Below, piece by piece: positions 11,558 to 24,090 of a DNA stretch of 64,000 nucleotides; positions within the stretch are counted from its first letter, which is position 1; the number at the start of each line of letters is the position of its first letter. Under the pieces are notes generated by a model, which was not told where the DNA came from, made no database searches, and was given only the letters and a program-made list of their open reading frames with translations. Location: NCBI GenBank assembly GCA_020205615.1, contig JAINUW010000697.1, forward strand, positions 1 through 64,000. Direction: 5' to 3'. The stretch comes from Panax quinquefolius. Its lineage: Eukaryota; Streptophyta; Magnoliopsida; Apiales; Araliaceae. The translations under genes were made by a program, and so were the position numbers.

Positions 11558-13313
11558 TGTTAGGTAAAATCTAGTTACGCACAACACACAAGTATACGTG
11601 GTCAACAAGTAATAAATGAAAGTAGAGTATCGTTCTCACGAGAAATTATTTAATAAAATCACCAAATACTAACCCGTAACCCACTCAATCTAATTTAAAC
11701 GAATGAATTTCAATTTATAATTAAACTATTATTAAATTCAACTAGTTAAATTAAGATTACGGAGATTTAAGATCACAACTTCACTTATTGCTTTATTTAA
11801 GTTAACACACTTCTCATCAATTATTCTTTATCCTGAATTGTTAATCAAGAACACTAAAGCAGATTAAACCACCTCTCGATGCATAATACTCATACTCACT
11901 TAAATCCACAGATGATAGAATTAAGCAAGACACCATAATTAACTAATCCACTATATCTCTATGTGAATTACAATTAAAAAGGATTTAAAGCACAAGTTCT
12001 CTATAAGATTACATATGGGGTAAATGAATATCTATATCCTAAACACAAATCATTAATTCCATCTATGCAGAAATCACAAACACATGTTATCATGATCATA
12101 TCTAAATCTAAACTTCAACTCTCGAGTTCATATAGATTATCACGGTAATTGTTAGCTAGGCAATTCAGCAATTAAGTCCAAATCACTAGACAATCATCAT
12201 AATAGAACATAATAATTGATAGCGAAGCATATTAAACTAAACTACACAATAAGATCCATTGTAATCTCAAACAAAGAATTAGTTCATGATTATTGAATTA
12301 AAACTAAGAATCCACAATTGAATAATCATTAAAAGACAAAGATAGAAGAAAATAAGAAGATAGAATCTCTTGTCTGTAGATTTGATGCTCCCTCCTTGCT
12401 CCTACTTTGAATCTTCAATGGTCTCCAAGTTGCTTGAATCCCCAAATCTAATAAGAACTAGGATTTTGATCGAATCTACTCTAATCTAATCTAATCTAAT
12501 GGAATCCTCCAAAACTAGCCTATATCTCCTCTCTTTTATGCCTCTCCTCATGTATTTATAGTTTTAATGGATATCCTAGCAAGTTAAGCAACTAAGAATC
12601 CTATTCTAGCTCAAATTGGACACCAAATAACCCAAATAAGCTATTTTCCCGTAGACTAGCGCACCCCGAACTCTTCCTAGGCTATTTTGGGCGCGGCCCG
12701 CGCTACTGTAGCAGAGGAACTGATGGACTAGCACGCCCCTAGCGCGATTCGCGCTATTCTATTTTCTGCTGCGACGTCGTTTGGTAAAACAGGCATAACC
12801 TTTGATCCGCTTGGAGTTATGGGGCCTGCCACCTATCAAATCGAAGATATCGAGGAGATCTACAACTTTAACTCTTTGAGGATTCACAGAGTCCGTCCGG
12901 ATCAAGGCGGAAATCGAGCTTGAAGTAGATGATGTGTAAATGGCAAGCATGACCACTCTTCACTTTGATCTTCGTTGATAAAAAGGTCATAACTCTTGCA
13001 TCCGAACTCCGATTGGGACGATTCAAGATGTTCCAGAAAGCTAAGAAGTAGATCTACAATAAATTCCAAAATCCAATCCAAGAACATGCATCCAACTCGG
13101 TGTTAAAAGTCCTTCAATATTCCCTTCTTGCATTTGCTTGAGTATTTTAGTCCAAAAGATGTCCGAATTGTTTTCCCTTGCTTCTTAATGCCAATGCCGT
13201 GTCATCGCCTACAAAATAACATAAAATGTATGAAAAGTAACTAAGAAACATGAGATTAAGAAAATAATTCAAGTAATAGATACCGGATAAGTAGGTATAA
13301 AACTTACTTATCA
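11558..13313 (-). repeat. 3' LTR of AT1 (1756 bp)
   Basis: Begins TGTTAGGTAAAATCTAG and ends TACTTATCA on the plus strand. It is closely matched by 16565-18028 plus 25907-26201. It includes a GC-rich patch with GCGCGGCCCGCGC words (12655-12770), two copies of the shared LTR module (12789-12880 and 12981-13067), and a short TCTAATCTAATCTAATC run near 12478-12500. Confidence 0.9.
12553..12560 (-). promoter_or_regulatory. TATA box of AT1 3' LTR
   Basis: TATAAATA on the minus strand, present also in the 5' LTR at 17557-17564. Confidence 0.55.
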
Positions 13314-15130
13314 AATACCCCAAAACTTAAACCTTTGTTTGTCCTCAAGCAAAAAACACAAAACAATAATGCATTGCAATGCAACTAATCTACATGCCTA
13401 CGAATGCAGCAGTAATGACATAAACAAGTCTATTCAACCGGCCTTAGAGAAATCAAGTAAACATGGTAATACATCATATAAAAATAAATCATTAACTTCC
13501 CAATCAATCATCAAATCTTAGACTGTTATCACTAATATAGTGCGTGTGTGCTCCACAACAATGTTAACTGATATAAAATCAAATTTAACACATAATAAGT
13601 CTCTTCGAAGGCACCATACAGTGTAAACTCAAGAAATCCAAAAATAAGCTAGATCCAACTAAAATTAAATAATTACTAATATCGAGGGTCAACATGGGAT
13701 ACTTATGCTTTATTTTTCATCTACGGGGGCTTTTTTCTCTTTTTTCTCATTTTATTCATATTTTTTTATTTATATATACACATAGCTATGCAATGTCTTA
13801 TTCCCTTAGACTTTTCAATGCTACCTTAACGAGCTTTCGACCAATGACTCCCAGACCATTAAGACCTTAGGGCGCTAGGTGTAAAGACAATCCCCTCGGG
13901 CTTACTTATTCAAGTAACAAAGGCCACAAAACTAGACAAGCACGTCACGGTGTTTATTCATACTTTCTTTTTCTTTCTTTTTTTTTCTTTTTTTTTCTTT
14001 TTTTTATAGCTTATATACCCCAAATATTCCCCCAAACTTAGGTTCTTGTCTAACTTTAGCCATCACTACTTATTCTTGTCATTCCTTCATTCAAACTAGC
14101 ATTATCCTTTAGAGTCCGATTATGTATCAATTTAAACTCAATCAATCAACAAGTTATTTTTACTGTGTTATCCTTATTATATCAGTTTCAAACAGAAAAA
14201 GACTCAATTCATAACAAGAAATCACATCAACGCTTTAATAATCTGTACTATACTTATCTACCTAATTCCAATCTCATCATTGGCTAAATCAAACTATAAA
14301 TATCAAACAGCTGGACTCATGCAAGATGTACTAAATGCTATATAAACATAGTAAACTAACTACTAATTTTTCAATTTATTTTTTTTTTCAAGAAATTGAA
14401 TGCAAAAACTAAATGTAACTATATGAACTACAATGTAAACAACCAATGTAAATAACTAACTATATGCAATGAGACACTAAAATGCCCCCAAACTTAAACT
14501 AGACATTGTCCTCAATGGCTGAAATAGGAAAAATTAAAAGAGAGGACTTCGAAAATACAAAGATTTTCCTCCTTATTCGCTAAGTTCGAGAATAGGCCCA
14601 CACATTGGAATAAATCGGGAACCACACTTGAGTTGGACTTGACTAACATTGCAATTAAAACACTTTTAACACTGGGATTACAAGCAAGACGACCCGCTTT
14701 GTGGATATCGCAGGAGATAAGCGCCCGCCGCCAGGAGGGCAGGCGTGGAGGTATCTTGGCGTAGCGCCGCCTGCTGCGTGCCTATGTATTTGGTAGCCAT
14801 GGTCGCACTAGGAGTTCAAGAGCATAGTGAAGCATCAAGCGCCCCCACACTCATTATACATGGATAGCGCGCCCCGCTACCGTGGATCGACAAATCAAGG
14901 CCATTCGCCGACATGTCAAGAGTCTTTGGGGTAATGGCGCGCTACCGCTATGTCTCGAATGATTGGGGAGCGCGACCCGCGCTAGTGGGTCAGTGGCATG
15001 ATGACTTGCGAGCATACCATTATGGAGTCATTATTCTTTGAAAACTAAATATTTGAGCTAGACTATAAACTAAAATATAAAGAATACATAAGGAAGAAAA
15101 GGTTTAGAGCTTGGGTTGCCTCCCAAGTAG
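13314..15130 (-). other. AT1 3' non-coding region
   Basis: Lies between gag and the 3' LTR. The minus strand ends with CTTGAGGACAAACAAAGG and TAAGTTTTGGGG, the purine-rich border usual for Athila. A second TTTAAGTTTGGGGGCA tract lies at about 14483-14500. Long pyrimidine runs occur at 13725-13780 and 13963-14010. A GC-rich patch rich in GCGC words spans 14690-15000. Near 15105-15150 the minus strand reads CTTGGGAGGCAACCC, a sequence typical of the Athila 3' region. No protein frame stands out. Confidence 0.7.
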
Positions 15131-15443
15131 CGCTGGTTTTAACGTCGTAAGCCCGACTTGGTCTGGTCAGCACTATCCAATTCCTCTTCTAAAGTTGAGG
15201 AATCCTCCATCCATTAGTAGCAAATATTCCTTTGGGAGGTTCCCATGTTTATAGCCATAACATCAAAGTCACCTAGCATGCTCGAAGCTCAGATACTCTC
15301 CATGAAGAAGGGCAAATAACTAGGTGCTATCTCCTCCATTGTTCGCGATCATATTTATGCATGGAAGTGTGTCAAACACAATGGGCTCTTCGTCTATCTT
15401 CTCTTTCTCATCCCAAAGACGGCTTCATTATTGCAGACTCGCT

Positions 15444-16130
15444 TTATGTCATAAAGAGCTTCACGACAACACGACTACTAAGTGGGCACGATTTTGCAAA
15501 TCTAATCTGGACCTTGATCTTTGACGGAGAAGGAACTTGGGGCATTAATAACATCGGCTCATCCTCGTTGGTACTCACAGTTAGTTCTTCACCGAACCTT
15601 GTTTTCATTATCCCCACTTGTCTCCTCTTTTTCAACATCTCGTGGCCCATCCAACAGAGACTTGGCTCGCACTTCATCAATCTCGAAATCCTCTTCGTAA
15701 CACCAATTGTTTTGAGGACAGTTGTTCAAGGCTTTGAGCATTTGATCCACCTGGTTCTTTATATTTTGAATTGCTATCTCTTGATTCTGAATTGACCGCT
15801 CTTGATTAATCCTCCTCTCCTCATTTGATGCTACGAACTTGGACAACAATTCCTCCAACCTTGAATTATCTGTCTCAGTCTCGGAAGCCATGTATCGAGG
15901 ACCATTGGTTAAGGTAGTGATGAGTTATTCCATCCGATTATTAAAATTTTGGGTTGACAATTCTTGGCTAATACTCATCTCCTCTAGGTTTGCTATGCCC
16001 TTCAATATTACATCCCTCAGATTTGGCTTTTTTTCTTGTGGCAATGGAGGTGGACATGAAAATTTCGTGTGTATAATGGATTTGGAGCGTAGTATTGGCC
16101 TTCATAATTGTAGCTCCACGATTTAATCCG
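15444..16130 (-). pseudogene. AT1 gag remnant with coiled-coil segment
   Basis: One minus-strand frame runs, with a single stop, through KPNLRDVILKGIANLEEM and SQELSTQNFNNRMEQ-type sequence into the 100-residue open frame 15589-15891. That frame contains LEELLSKFVASNEER and IQNIKNQVDQMLKALN. The pattern of a leucine-rich heptad segment followed by N-CPQ matches the Athila gag C-terminal part (NLE-QVGQ-A-RPQG in the family). Gag forms the particle core. After 15589 the sense shifts frame (KSKVQIRF, then SRVVVKLFMT). Plus-strand frames over the same bases are shadows. Confidence 0.65.
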
Positions 16131-16540
16131 GGTGATACCCCCAGACTTGATGATAATTAACATATGTATAATCGTTGAGGTATTCACCACCGTGTTGTCC
16201 CGGCCTAAAACCAACGGTGCATTGATGACTCAGATAATTAGCAGCACAATAATTGCAATTAACTGTTATCCTTCAATTACGTTGGGCTACAACAACGTCC
16301 AACCTCCTCGAAAGTGTCTCAAGTTGTGCTGATAATGCAAAAAATGCATTGAGACCATCAATCCCCACTCCCCTTGGCTGAGTCATTCTCGTATACGGCC
16401 ATTGATAATTAAATTTTTCCATGGTACCTAAAAAGAAAGAAAAATAGGAAGAGAATTAAATAAAAAGGAAAAAATAAGAAGTTTAAATTAAGACTAATTT
16501 GATTGAAGCTAATATTGGCAAAAATATATATTAAACTAAT

Positions 16541-16556
16541 TCCGCGGCAACGGCAC
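16541..16556 (-). other. Primer-binding site of AT1 (tRNA-Asp type)
   Basis: The minus strand reads GTGCCGTTGCCGCGGA about 9 bp from the 5' LTR, close to the Athila tRNA-Asp site TGGCGCCGTTGCCGGGGA. It fixes the minus orientation of AT1. Confidence 0.7.
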
Positions 16557-16564
16557 AAAAAACT

Positions 16565-18028
16565 TATTGGGTAAAATCTAGTTTCGAATAACACGCAAGT
16601 ATACGTGGTCAACAAGTAATAAAGTGAAAGTAGAGTATCATTTCCACGAGGAATTGTTTAATAAAAATCACCAAATACTAACCCGTAACCCACTCAATCT
16701 TATTTAAACGAATGAATTTTAATTTATAATTAAACTACTATTAAATTCCACTAGTTAAATTAAGATTACGGAGATTTAAGATCACAACTTCACTTATTAC
16801 TTCATTTAAGTTAACACACTTCTCATCAATTATTCTCGATCCTGAATTGTTAATCAAGAACACTAAAGCAGATAAAACCACCTCTCGATGCATAATACCC
16901 ATACTCACTTAAATCCACAGATGATAGAATTAAGCAAGACACCATAATTAACTAATCCACTATATCTCTATGTGAATTACAATTAAAAAGGATTTAAAGC
17001 ACAAGTTCTATAAGATTACATATGGCGTAAAGGCATATCTCTATCCTAAACACAAATCATGAATTCCATCAATACAAAAATCACAAACACATGCTATCAT
17101 GATCAGATCTAAATCTAAACTTCATCTCTCGAGTTCATATAGATTATCACGGTATTGTTAGCTAGGCAATTAAGCAATTAAGTCCAAATCACAATAGTCA
17201 ATCCTCACAATAGAACATAATAATTGATAGTGAAGCATATTAAACTAAACTACACAATAAGATCCATTGTAATCTCAAACAAAGAATTAGTTCATGATTA
17301 TTGAATTAAAACTAAGAATCCACAATTGAATAATCATTAAAAGACAAAGATAAGAAGAAGATAAGAAGATAGAATCTCTTGTCTGTAGATTTGATGCTCC
17401 CTCCTTGCTCCTACTTTGAATCTTCAATGGTCTCCAAGTTGCTTGAATCCCCAAATCTAATAACAACTAGGGTTTTGATCTAATCTACTCTAATCTAATC
17501 TAATGGAATCCTCCAAAACTAGCATATATCTCCTCTCTTTTATGCCTCTCCTCATGTATTTATAGTTCTAATAGATATCCTAACAAGTTAGGCAATTAAG
17601 AATCATATTCTAGCTCAAATTGGACACCAAATAACCCAAATAAGCTATTTTCCCGCCGACTAGCGCGCCCCGCGCTCTTCCTAGGCTATTTTGGGCGTGA
17701 CCCACGCTACTATAGCAGAGGAACTGATGGAGTAGCGCGCCCCTAGCGCGGTCCACGCTACTCTATTTTTTGCTGCGATGTTCTTTGGTAAAATAGGCAT
17801 AACCTTTGATCCGCTTGGAGTTACGGGGCCTGCCACCTATCAAATCGAAGATATCAAGGAGATCTACAACTTTCATTCTTTGAGGATTGACAGATTCCGT
17901 GTGGATCAAGATGGAAATCGAGCTTGAAGTAGATGATGCGTAAATGGAAAGCATGACAACTCTTAACTTTTATCTTTGTTGATAAAAAGGCCATAACTCT
18001 CGTATCCGAACTCCGATTGGGACGATTC
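16565..18028 (-). repeat. 5' LTR of AT1, inner part
   Basis: Copy of 11558-13029 up to GGGACGATTC, where S2 interrupts it. The plus-strand start reads TATTGGGTAAAATC where the other LTR has TGTTAGGTAAAATC, so the terminal TG has been lost by mutation. Confidence 0.85.
17557..17564 (-). promoter_or_regulatory. TATA box of AT1 5' LTR
   Basis: TATAAATA on the minus strand, matching 12553-12560. The 5' part of this LTR is now about 8 kb away because of S2. Confidence 0.5.
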
Positions 18029-18494
18029 TCATGACGCCCCAAATTCGGGTCCTTCAACCTCGGATCCCATTCGCCACGATACTACTATCATCCAACTATT
18101 TATATCTTTCATTCATAACTTAATGAATAAACTTTACTTATTACAATTTAGAATATAAATTCTTTTCATTTCCAAGATCTATGTAATGACCCCAAACTTT
18201 ATAAGTTTCACAATTTGGTCATTTACTATTCATGTATTAAATCACATTCGATATTATATAAATATGCGAAATAATTTAAACTTTTTCAATCTCCTTTGAA
18301 AATAAATATTTTATTGATATCTTAACTTGAATCAATTTCATATCCTTGAATCAAATTATGTTATGATTCATTCTATTCGAATTACTGTATTAATTTTTAC
18401 ATCTCGATTCGAATTTCTCTACGTATCACATAGTACAACTTAACATGTATTACACATTGTAAACTACTATCATGTACATTTCCTAGAACCTAAA

Positions 18495-19399
18495 TGTAAT
18501 AATCCGTATTTTTATTATAATATTTCAATATCTATTGAATTATATAAATATTTAATGGATGTATTTATCGCTAATAAATGTTTATTTGATTTGATTTTAT
18601 TAATTAATTATTTAATAAATAATTAATGAGTTAAAGAAATTAATAATTATAGGATAATGTTCTAGTTTAATTAAATAATTAAATTAGAGAGTTTATATTG
18701 ATTAAATGAATTATTATATTGATATTTCATTTTGATGGGTAATTATTTGTTTTGAGTTTTGTTATTTAATGATTTAATTGATAAATTGTTATTGGTATTA
18801 CTTAGATTAAGTATGAAAACTTAATTAAAAGAAGTGTGACAAATAACTATATTATAAGTGATTATTAAAATAAATTAAAGTAGTTTTAGTTTATTTTGCC
18901 AAACAAGGCTTAAATATATTAAGTCTTTAATTTTAAAGAGTTTTGCTAAACGGAGCCTTATGACTTTTGAATTTTTAAATTTTATTTATTAATAATATAA
19001 ATTAAATAAATAAAATATAAATGATATATAATATATAATAATTGTGGTAACCGCTGAATTAATAAGGCCATTAGTAGTGTCGGTTTTAAACGTTTGAATA
19101 AGACATGTGTTTGGGTCTGATATTGGCTTAAGAGAAAAGAGAACAAAGAATACAGAGTATTTGTGAGAGGATTGAGAGAGAATTCTTGAAGTTTCAAATG
19201 AATTACAGTGGCGTTAGCAAAGATTATCTTAATAATTGAAGGTATGTGCTTTAAACTTAATATTATATAGATATATGTATATGTATGAGTTTTACGGCAT
19301 AAAATTTCTACGTTTTGTGAATTCTATGTTTCAAATTAGGCCATACAACCTGAATTATGGTAATTGTAGGTGGTTGTATTGTTATAATTAGATATATGT

Positions 19400-19455
<56 letters not shown>

Positions 19456-21453
19456 AATGTGTGATCTGTATACTTATGCAAGAAAGAAATTGGTTTTATA
19501 ATGATTACAAGTACATGAACATGTTTTGTAGGATAACAAAATTAGGATGTGATTGTATGTAATTGAGTAAGGAATTAAGCAGAACATGCTTCAAAGGAAT
19601 TAAATTGGTAGTATGACAATGTTCACTGTGTTTGTCAAACATCGATAATGGAGTTTTGGTTTTAAAACAGTGCGTACAATGATTTAAATTTTCTAAAATT
19701 ATTGTTTAGTGGTTTAAACTAGTAGATGCATGTTGGGTAGTGTGTATATGTGTAATTTATATAAGTTAGCATGTTAATTTAGATGTTAGCAGTGTTAAAT
19801 AGACAGAAATTAGTTGTTCGCTTTCTCCGATGGTTGGGTTCTCGCAAGTTTTGGCGCTTAACGCCGAAATTGAGCCTCAAACGCTTGTAAATTGCTACTT
19901 CAAATACTGAATTTCAAACCCAATGTTAAATTTTTCGCGCCCCGACACCATTGGCTAGCTTAGTCCTCGCGCCCCAGCGCCGGAATTGTAGTCTGAGTCG
20001 GACAGTTTTGGCCTCCTGTAGTAAAATGGCCATAACTTTTTCATACAAACTCCGATTGAGGTGATTCAAGATGATCCGGAACGAGGACGAATAGACCTAC
20101 AACTTTTGTTCTTTAAGTGTTTCAATTTGAGGTCTGTAACAGTAGTCAAAATGGTCATCGTTAGGGCTGTTGTGTTTTCGGGGGCAATTGGAGGGCGTCG
20201 GGCATGCACATATGCACGTGTAGTGCTCCTGACGATAAAAGATGTTATTCTAAGTTATAAAACTTGAATATTAGTAAATATAATGATGCTTAACATTAAT
20301 AAATAATGTATTAGATAAGTTATAGAAGCATATTAAGCATACACAAGAGATGCAAATTCCAAGGTGTGGATTTATTGAACGTCAAACGCCGTGCCAAGTG
20401 TTAATGAACTTAAAAAGTGTTTCAATTCAATTGAAATGAATATTATAGGATATTAAATGGGTTTAATATAAAACCAATAAGTAGTCCTAGCAAGACTTAA
20501 GCACTTGAATGAACTTGAGTTTGACTAAGAAGAAATATAGTGAGTCATAAGTCGAAAAGTTAACACAATCTAATGAACATCAGGTGTTAATTAATAGGAA
20601 AGATTATGAGATGTGGAGTAGAGTTTACATTACAATTACTATGTGTTGTTATGTGACTAATAGTTGATGTGTAAGATTATATAATTGTGTAGGGCACGTG
20701 AAGTGTAGATAACTGTAAGCTGTTAAACTGTTATTGGTAAACAACGATCAAGGAAAGTCTTTCAGTTCCTATTTGTTATGTGGACTTGATGAACTATTTT
20801 AAATTACATGATATGTTATACATGTTGCAATCTTGAAATGTTAAAGTCAATTTATGACTGCATTGTTTTGGTTAAATAAGGAGGATTGAGTAAAGAACTC
20901 AATCTTTATATTTGCTATGTGAACTAAAAGCATGTATGCCATGTTGTTTTAGTTATTATGATATGTATGTTTATCATGTTATTATGTGTTATGTGATGTA
21001 TGAAAACTGTTAGATTTTGCTGGGCTGTCGAGCTCAACCTTGTAAATAACCATTTTTGCAGGTTAAAGATTTAAGGTAAAGATATGTTCTACGTGAATTA
21101 TAGAGATCCATATTCACGAAGATTACTTATGTTTTATGGGAAATGTATTTAATATTTTGAATGTAACATGTTGTTGAATTGTAAGTTGAGTTATCTGGTG
21201 TATATGGATATCTATTTATGATGTAAGACTTTGTATAGTCATTTTGTTATAACGATTCATGATATAAATTTGAATAAGAGATGTAATGTAAAGGTTGCGA
21301 TTTAGGACAATATAAAAGGAAATGTATAAAAGTTTTAAATATTCCGCAATTTTAGTGATTTTAATATCGTATAATGATGTAAAATTAGAGGTTGAATGTA
21401 TGGTTAACGGCCGAAGTCGAGATTTAAATGGTATAAATTTTGGGGTCGTTACA
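18495..21453 (+). repeat. Solo LTR S1 (2959 bp)
   Basis: Begins TGTAATAATCCG and ends GGGGTCGTTACA, with CTAAA on both sides (18490-18494 and 21454-21458). It lies inside S2 in the opposite orientation. It is related to T1's LTR (shared AAGGCTTAAATATATTAAG) and to S2. It has no internal domain, so it is a solo LTR. It contains the palindromic microsatellite at 19399-19455 and one copy of the shared LTR module (20027-20120). Confidence 0.9.
19399..19455. repeat. Palindromic (AC)n(AT)n(GT)n microsatellite
   Basis: An AC run, an AT run and a GT run in succession, self-complementary over about 55 bp. Confidence 0.9.
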
Positions 21454-24082
21454 CTAAACATGGTTCAAGAATATATATTTAAATAAACAAATCGATCTCC
21501 TTCGATACTATTGAAGTCTATCAATCAAGTAGCACAAAATCTTTACCGTGAGTCCTTAACCTGCAAAAGTGGTTATTCGCAAGGGTGAGCTCGACAGCCC
21601 AGCAATTCTAACAATTTTCATGCAACACATAACATATAATTGCATATTCAGTTCATGCATTCATAATCGATTAATATTTACTACGCATGTTACTTCTCAC
21701 ATAACAGGCATAGAGGTTTATATCACAAGCATATCATCAAAGATCAACTTTCACATATATCTCATATACATCTCATATATATACATCAACATTTGCATAG
21801 CATAATATAGCTCAACTAACTGTTATCAAATTCATATATCAAATAAGAACTGAATGACTTGCCTGATTCGTAGTTTATGAACTACGACTTAACTGCTTAA
21901 AGCTTATCTATACTTCGTGTATTCCTACACAGTTATATAATCATGGATTTACATCCATTAGTCACATAATTCATACTTTCTTAATGTAATAACAATGTTA
22001 CATTGTTTTCTAACTAGGTTCATAAACCTACCCTTTACTTTCTTAATAAACTCTTAGAATAGCTATGTATATATAGTACATCTTAGCTACACATGCTTCA
22101 TATCAACATTCATAAATCTTTATCACACACTTGACTCGCTATGTGTTCGACACATATTTAAAGTCTATAGATACACGATCTACATCGTCCTTACCTTTTG
22201 CAAACTTTAACAAATTTAACAAATTTGGGTTTTATATAACCATCACTTGTTCTTATACTTAAAACATCATCTATGTCAAGTATTATAACTTTAGACATTC
22301 ATTACACATATGCTTTAAAGTTCAAATCAAAGTTAAAATAGTCAGGCATCAATGTTATGGTATTGCATTGCTAGCTGATATTTAGCCTAGGATGGGCGCA
22401 ATTGCGTCATTCCCTCAGCAGCACCAAAATTGAGTATTGATTTTCTGGTTTCATCAGAGTCCTTAGCATGCATGACTATTAACATATAACTAACCCACAT
22501 GTTAAGAGGTCTTAGCATAAGTTGGGTGTCTCTTGTGTTTTACTTTAAGTTATTTTCACTAAGTAGGTTCATGTACAAGGAATGAACTACCTTAACCATT
22601 TCATCGCCTATAACGTGTATGCTCGTATTTATTCAACGTATTAGTATAGTTCATCAGTTGAGAACTCGTTACAATTCATACTTGCACGACTTATACGGTG
22701 TATAGCTAGATGTGCACACATGTAAACCATGTTTATACAAGCTTAGTTTCATAAGGCATTCAAGTTCATTTTTAAAAGTCATTCTAGACCAAGTTAAAGC
22801 AACTAGGTGCAACTTTAAATCTCATTTCATAGCTAACTAAGCCATTATGTATGTTATTACGTTTAGAACTTTAAGTCCATAAGTTACTTTAAGTCTGTTC
22901 TCAAAGTTTCAAGTTTTGTTTAGAAAACATTTTCAACTAAGCTATTGTAAGTTGATAATAAGTAAAGCCACTTTAAATCACTTCTCATGCTTAGGTATAC
23001 TCATATCTCAACAATAGGTATGTGTTAGAATATCATCACTTCAAAGACTCAAGGTTCGTAAATATTCGTTTTTCTAAAACTTTAAGTTTGTTTTCAAAAC
23101 ACATACTAATTCGTGCAAAAGTATTCCTTTATGAGTAAGGTAATCTTATATGTCATGCCTAATATCTTTCATTTTTATGTTTTATCACTTAGAATAACAT
23201 ATTCCATCGCCGGAAGCACTATACTTGCGTATGTGCTCGCTCGACGCCCTTCGATCGCCGCCTATTACATAACAATCACAAAGATGACTATTTTAACCCT
23301 TCCTAACGACCTCCAATTAAAATACTTAAAGAACAAAAGTTGTAGGTCTATTCGTCCTCGTTCCGGATCATATTGAATCACCTCAATCGGAGTTCGTATG
23401 AAAAAGGTATGCCTAATTTACTACAGCAGGTCAAACCAGTCCACCAGTTATTGATGTCCGGCCCAGCTGTGCCCCAATTGGTCTTGGGGGCAGCGCAGCT
23501 ACGCCCTAGGAGGTAGAGACGCTTCCCAGGTTCTGCACTTTGCGATTTCACAGATCCCTACCCCTTCCAATTTTCATAACATGAGTTATACTCATCCAAA
23601 TCAGTCCATTTTTGATTCTATGGGTTCGTAACTCATAAAACTACAACATACCAAATAATTAACCATTAACATAAACATTAAATAACCCAAACATCAATCT
23701 AAAACTCATGCTCATACTCAGTTTTCATATTTTGAAAAGTTTAGCGAGTTCATTCACTACGAATTCATTTCTCAATCAATTTGGTTCGTTTAACTTTCGG
23801 TGTTTTCGTTTCTAACTATATTAACAGTACCAAGCATCAATTCATGGATTACAACAACATTTAGCCATCAATTTTTGGACTTAAAAAGTGACTATTTCAT
23901 GACATTTCTAAGAATTTACAAAACTTAGAACTCAAGAGCATTAAGGTTGGAATCATTACCTCTTGGTTGCTCCAATTTGTTATCTATAGCTCTCCAAAAC
24001 TCTGATTGCTCTCAATTCTATCAACCTCTCATAGCCAATTTCTCAGAGAAATTTTCCAACGGGAAAGAGAAGGAGTTGGCTT

Positions 24083-24090
24083 TATTTATA
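24083..24090 (-). promoter_or_regulatory. TATA box of S2
   Basis: TATAAATA on the minus strand, with CTC before it as in the other gypsy LTRs here. Confidence 0.5.

Noticed and set aside
15361..15795. 144-residue plus-strand frame
   Set aside because: It is antisense to the AT1 gag coding sequence, whose minus-strand frame has recognisable family motifs.
21216..21805. Frames at the junction of S1 and S2
   Set aside because: They lie in LTR sequence and have no domain; the junction itself is explained by the CTAAA duplication.
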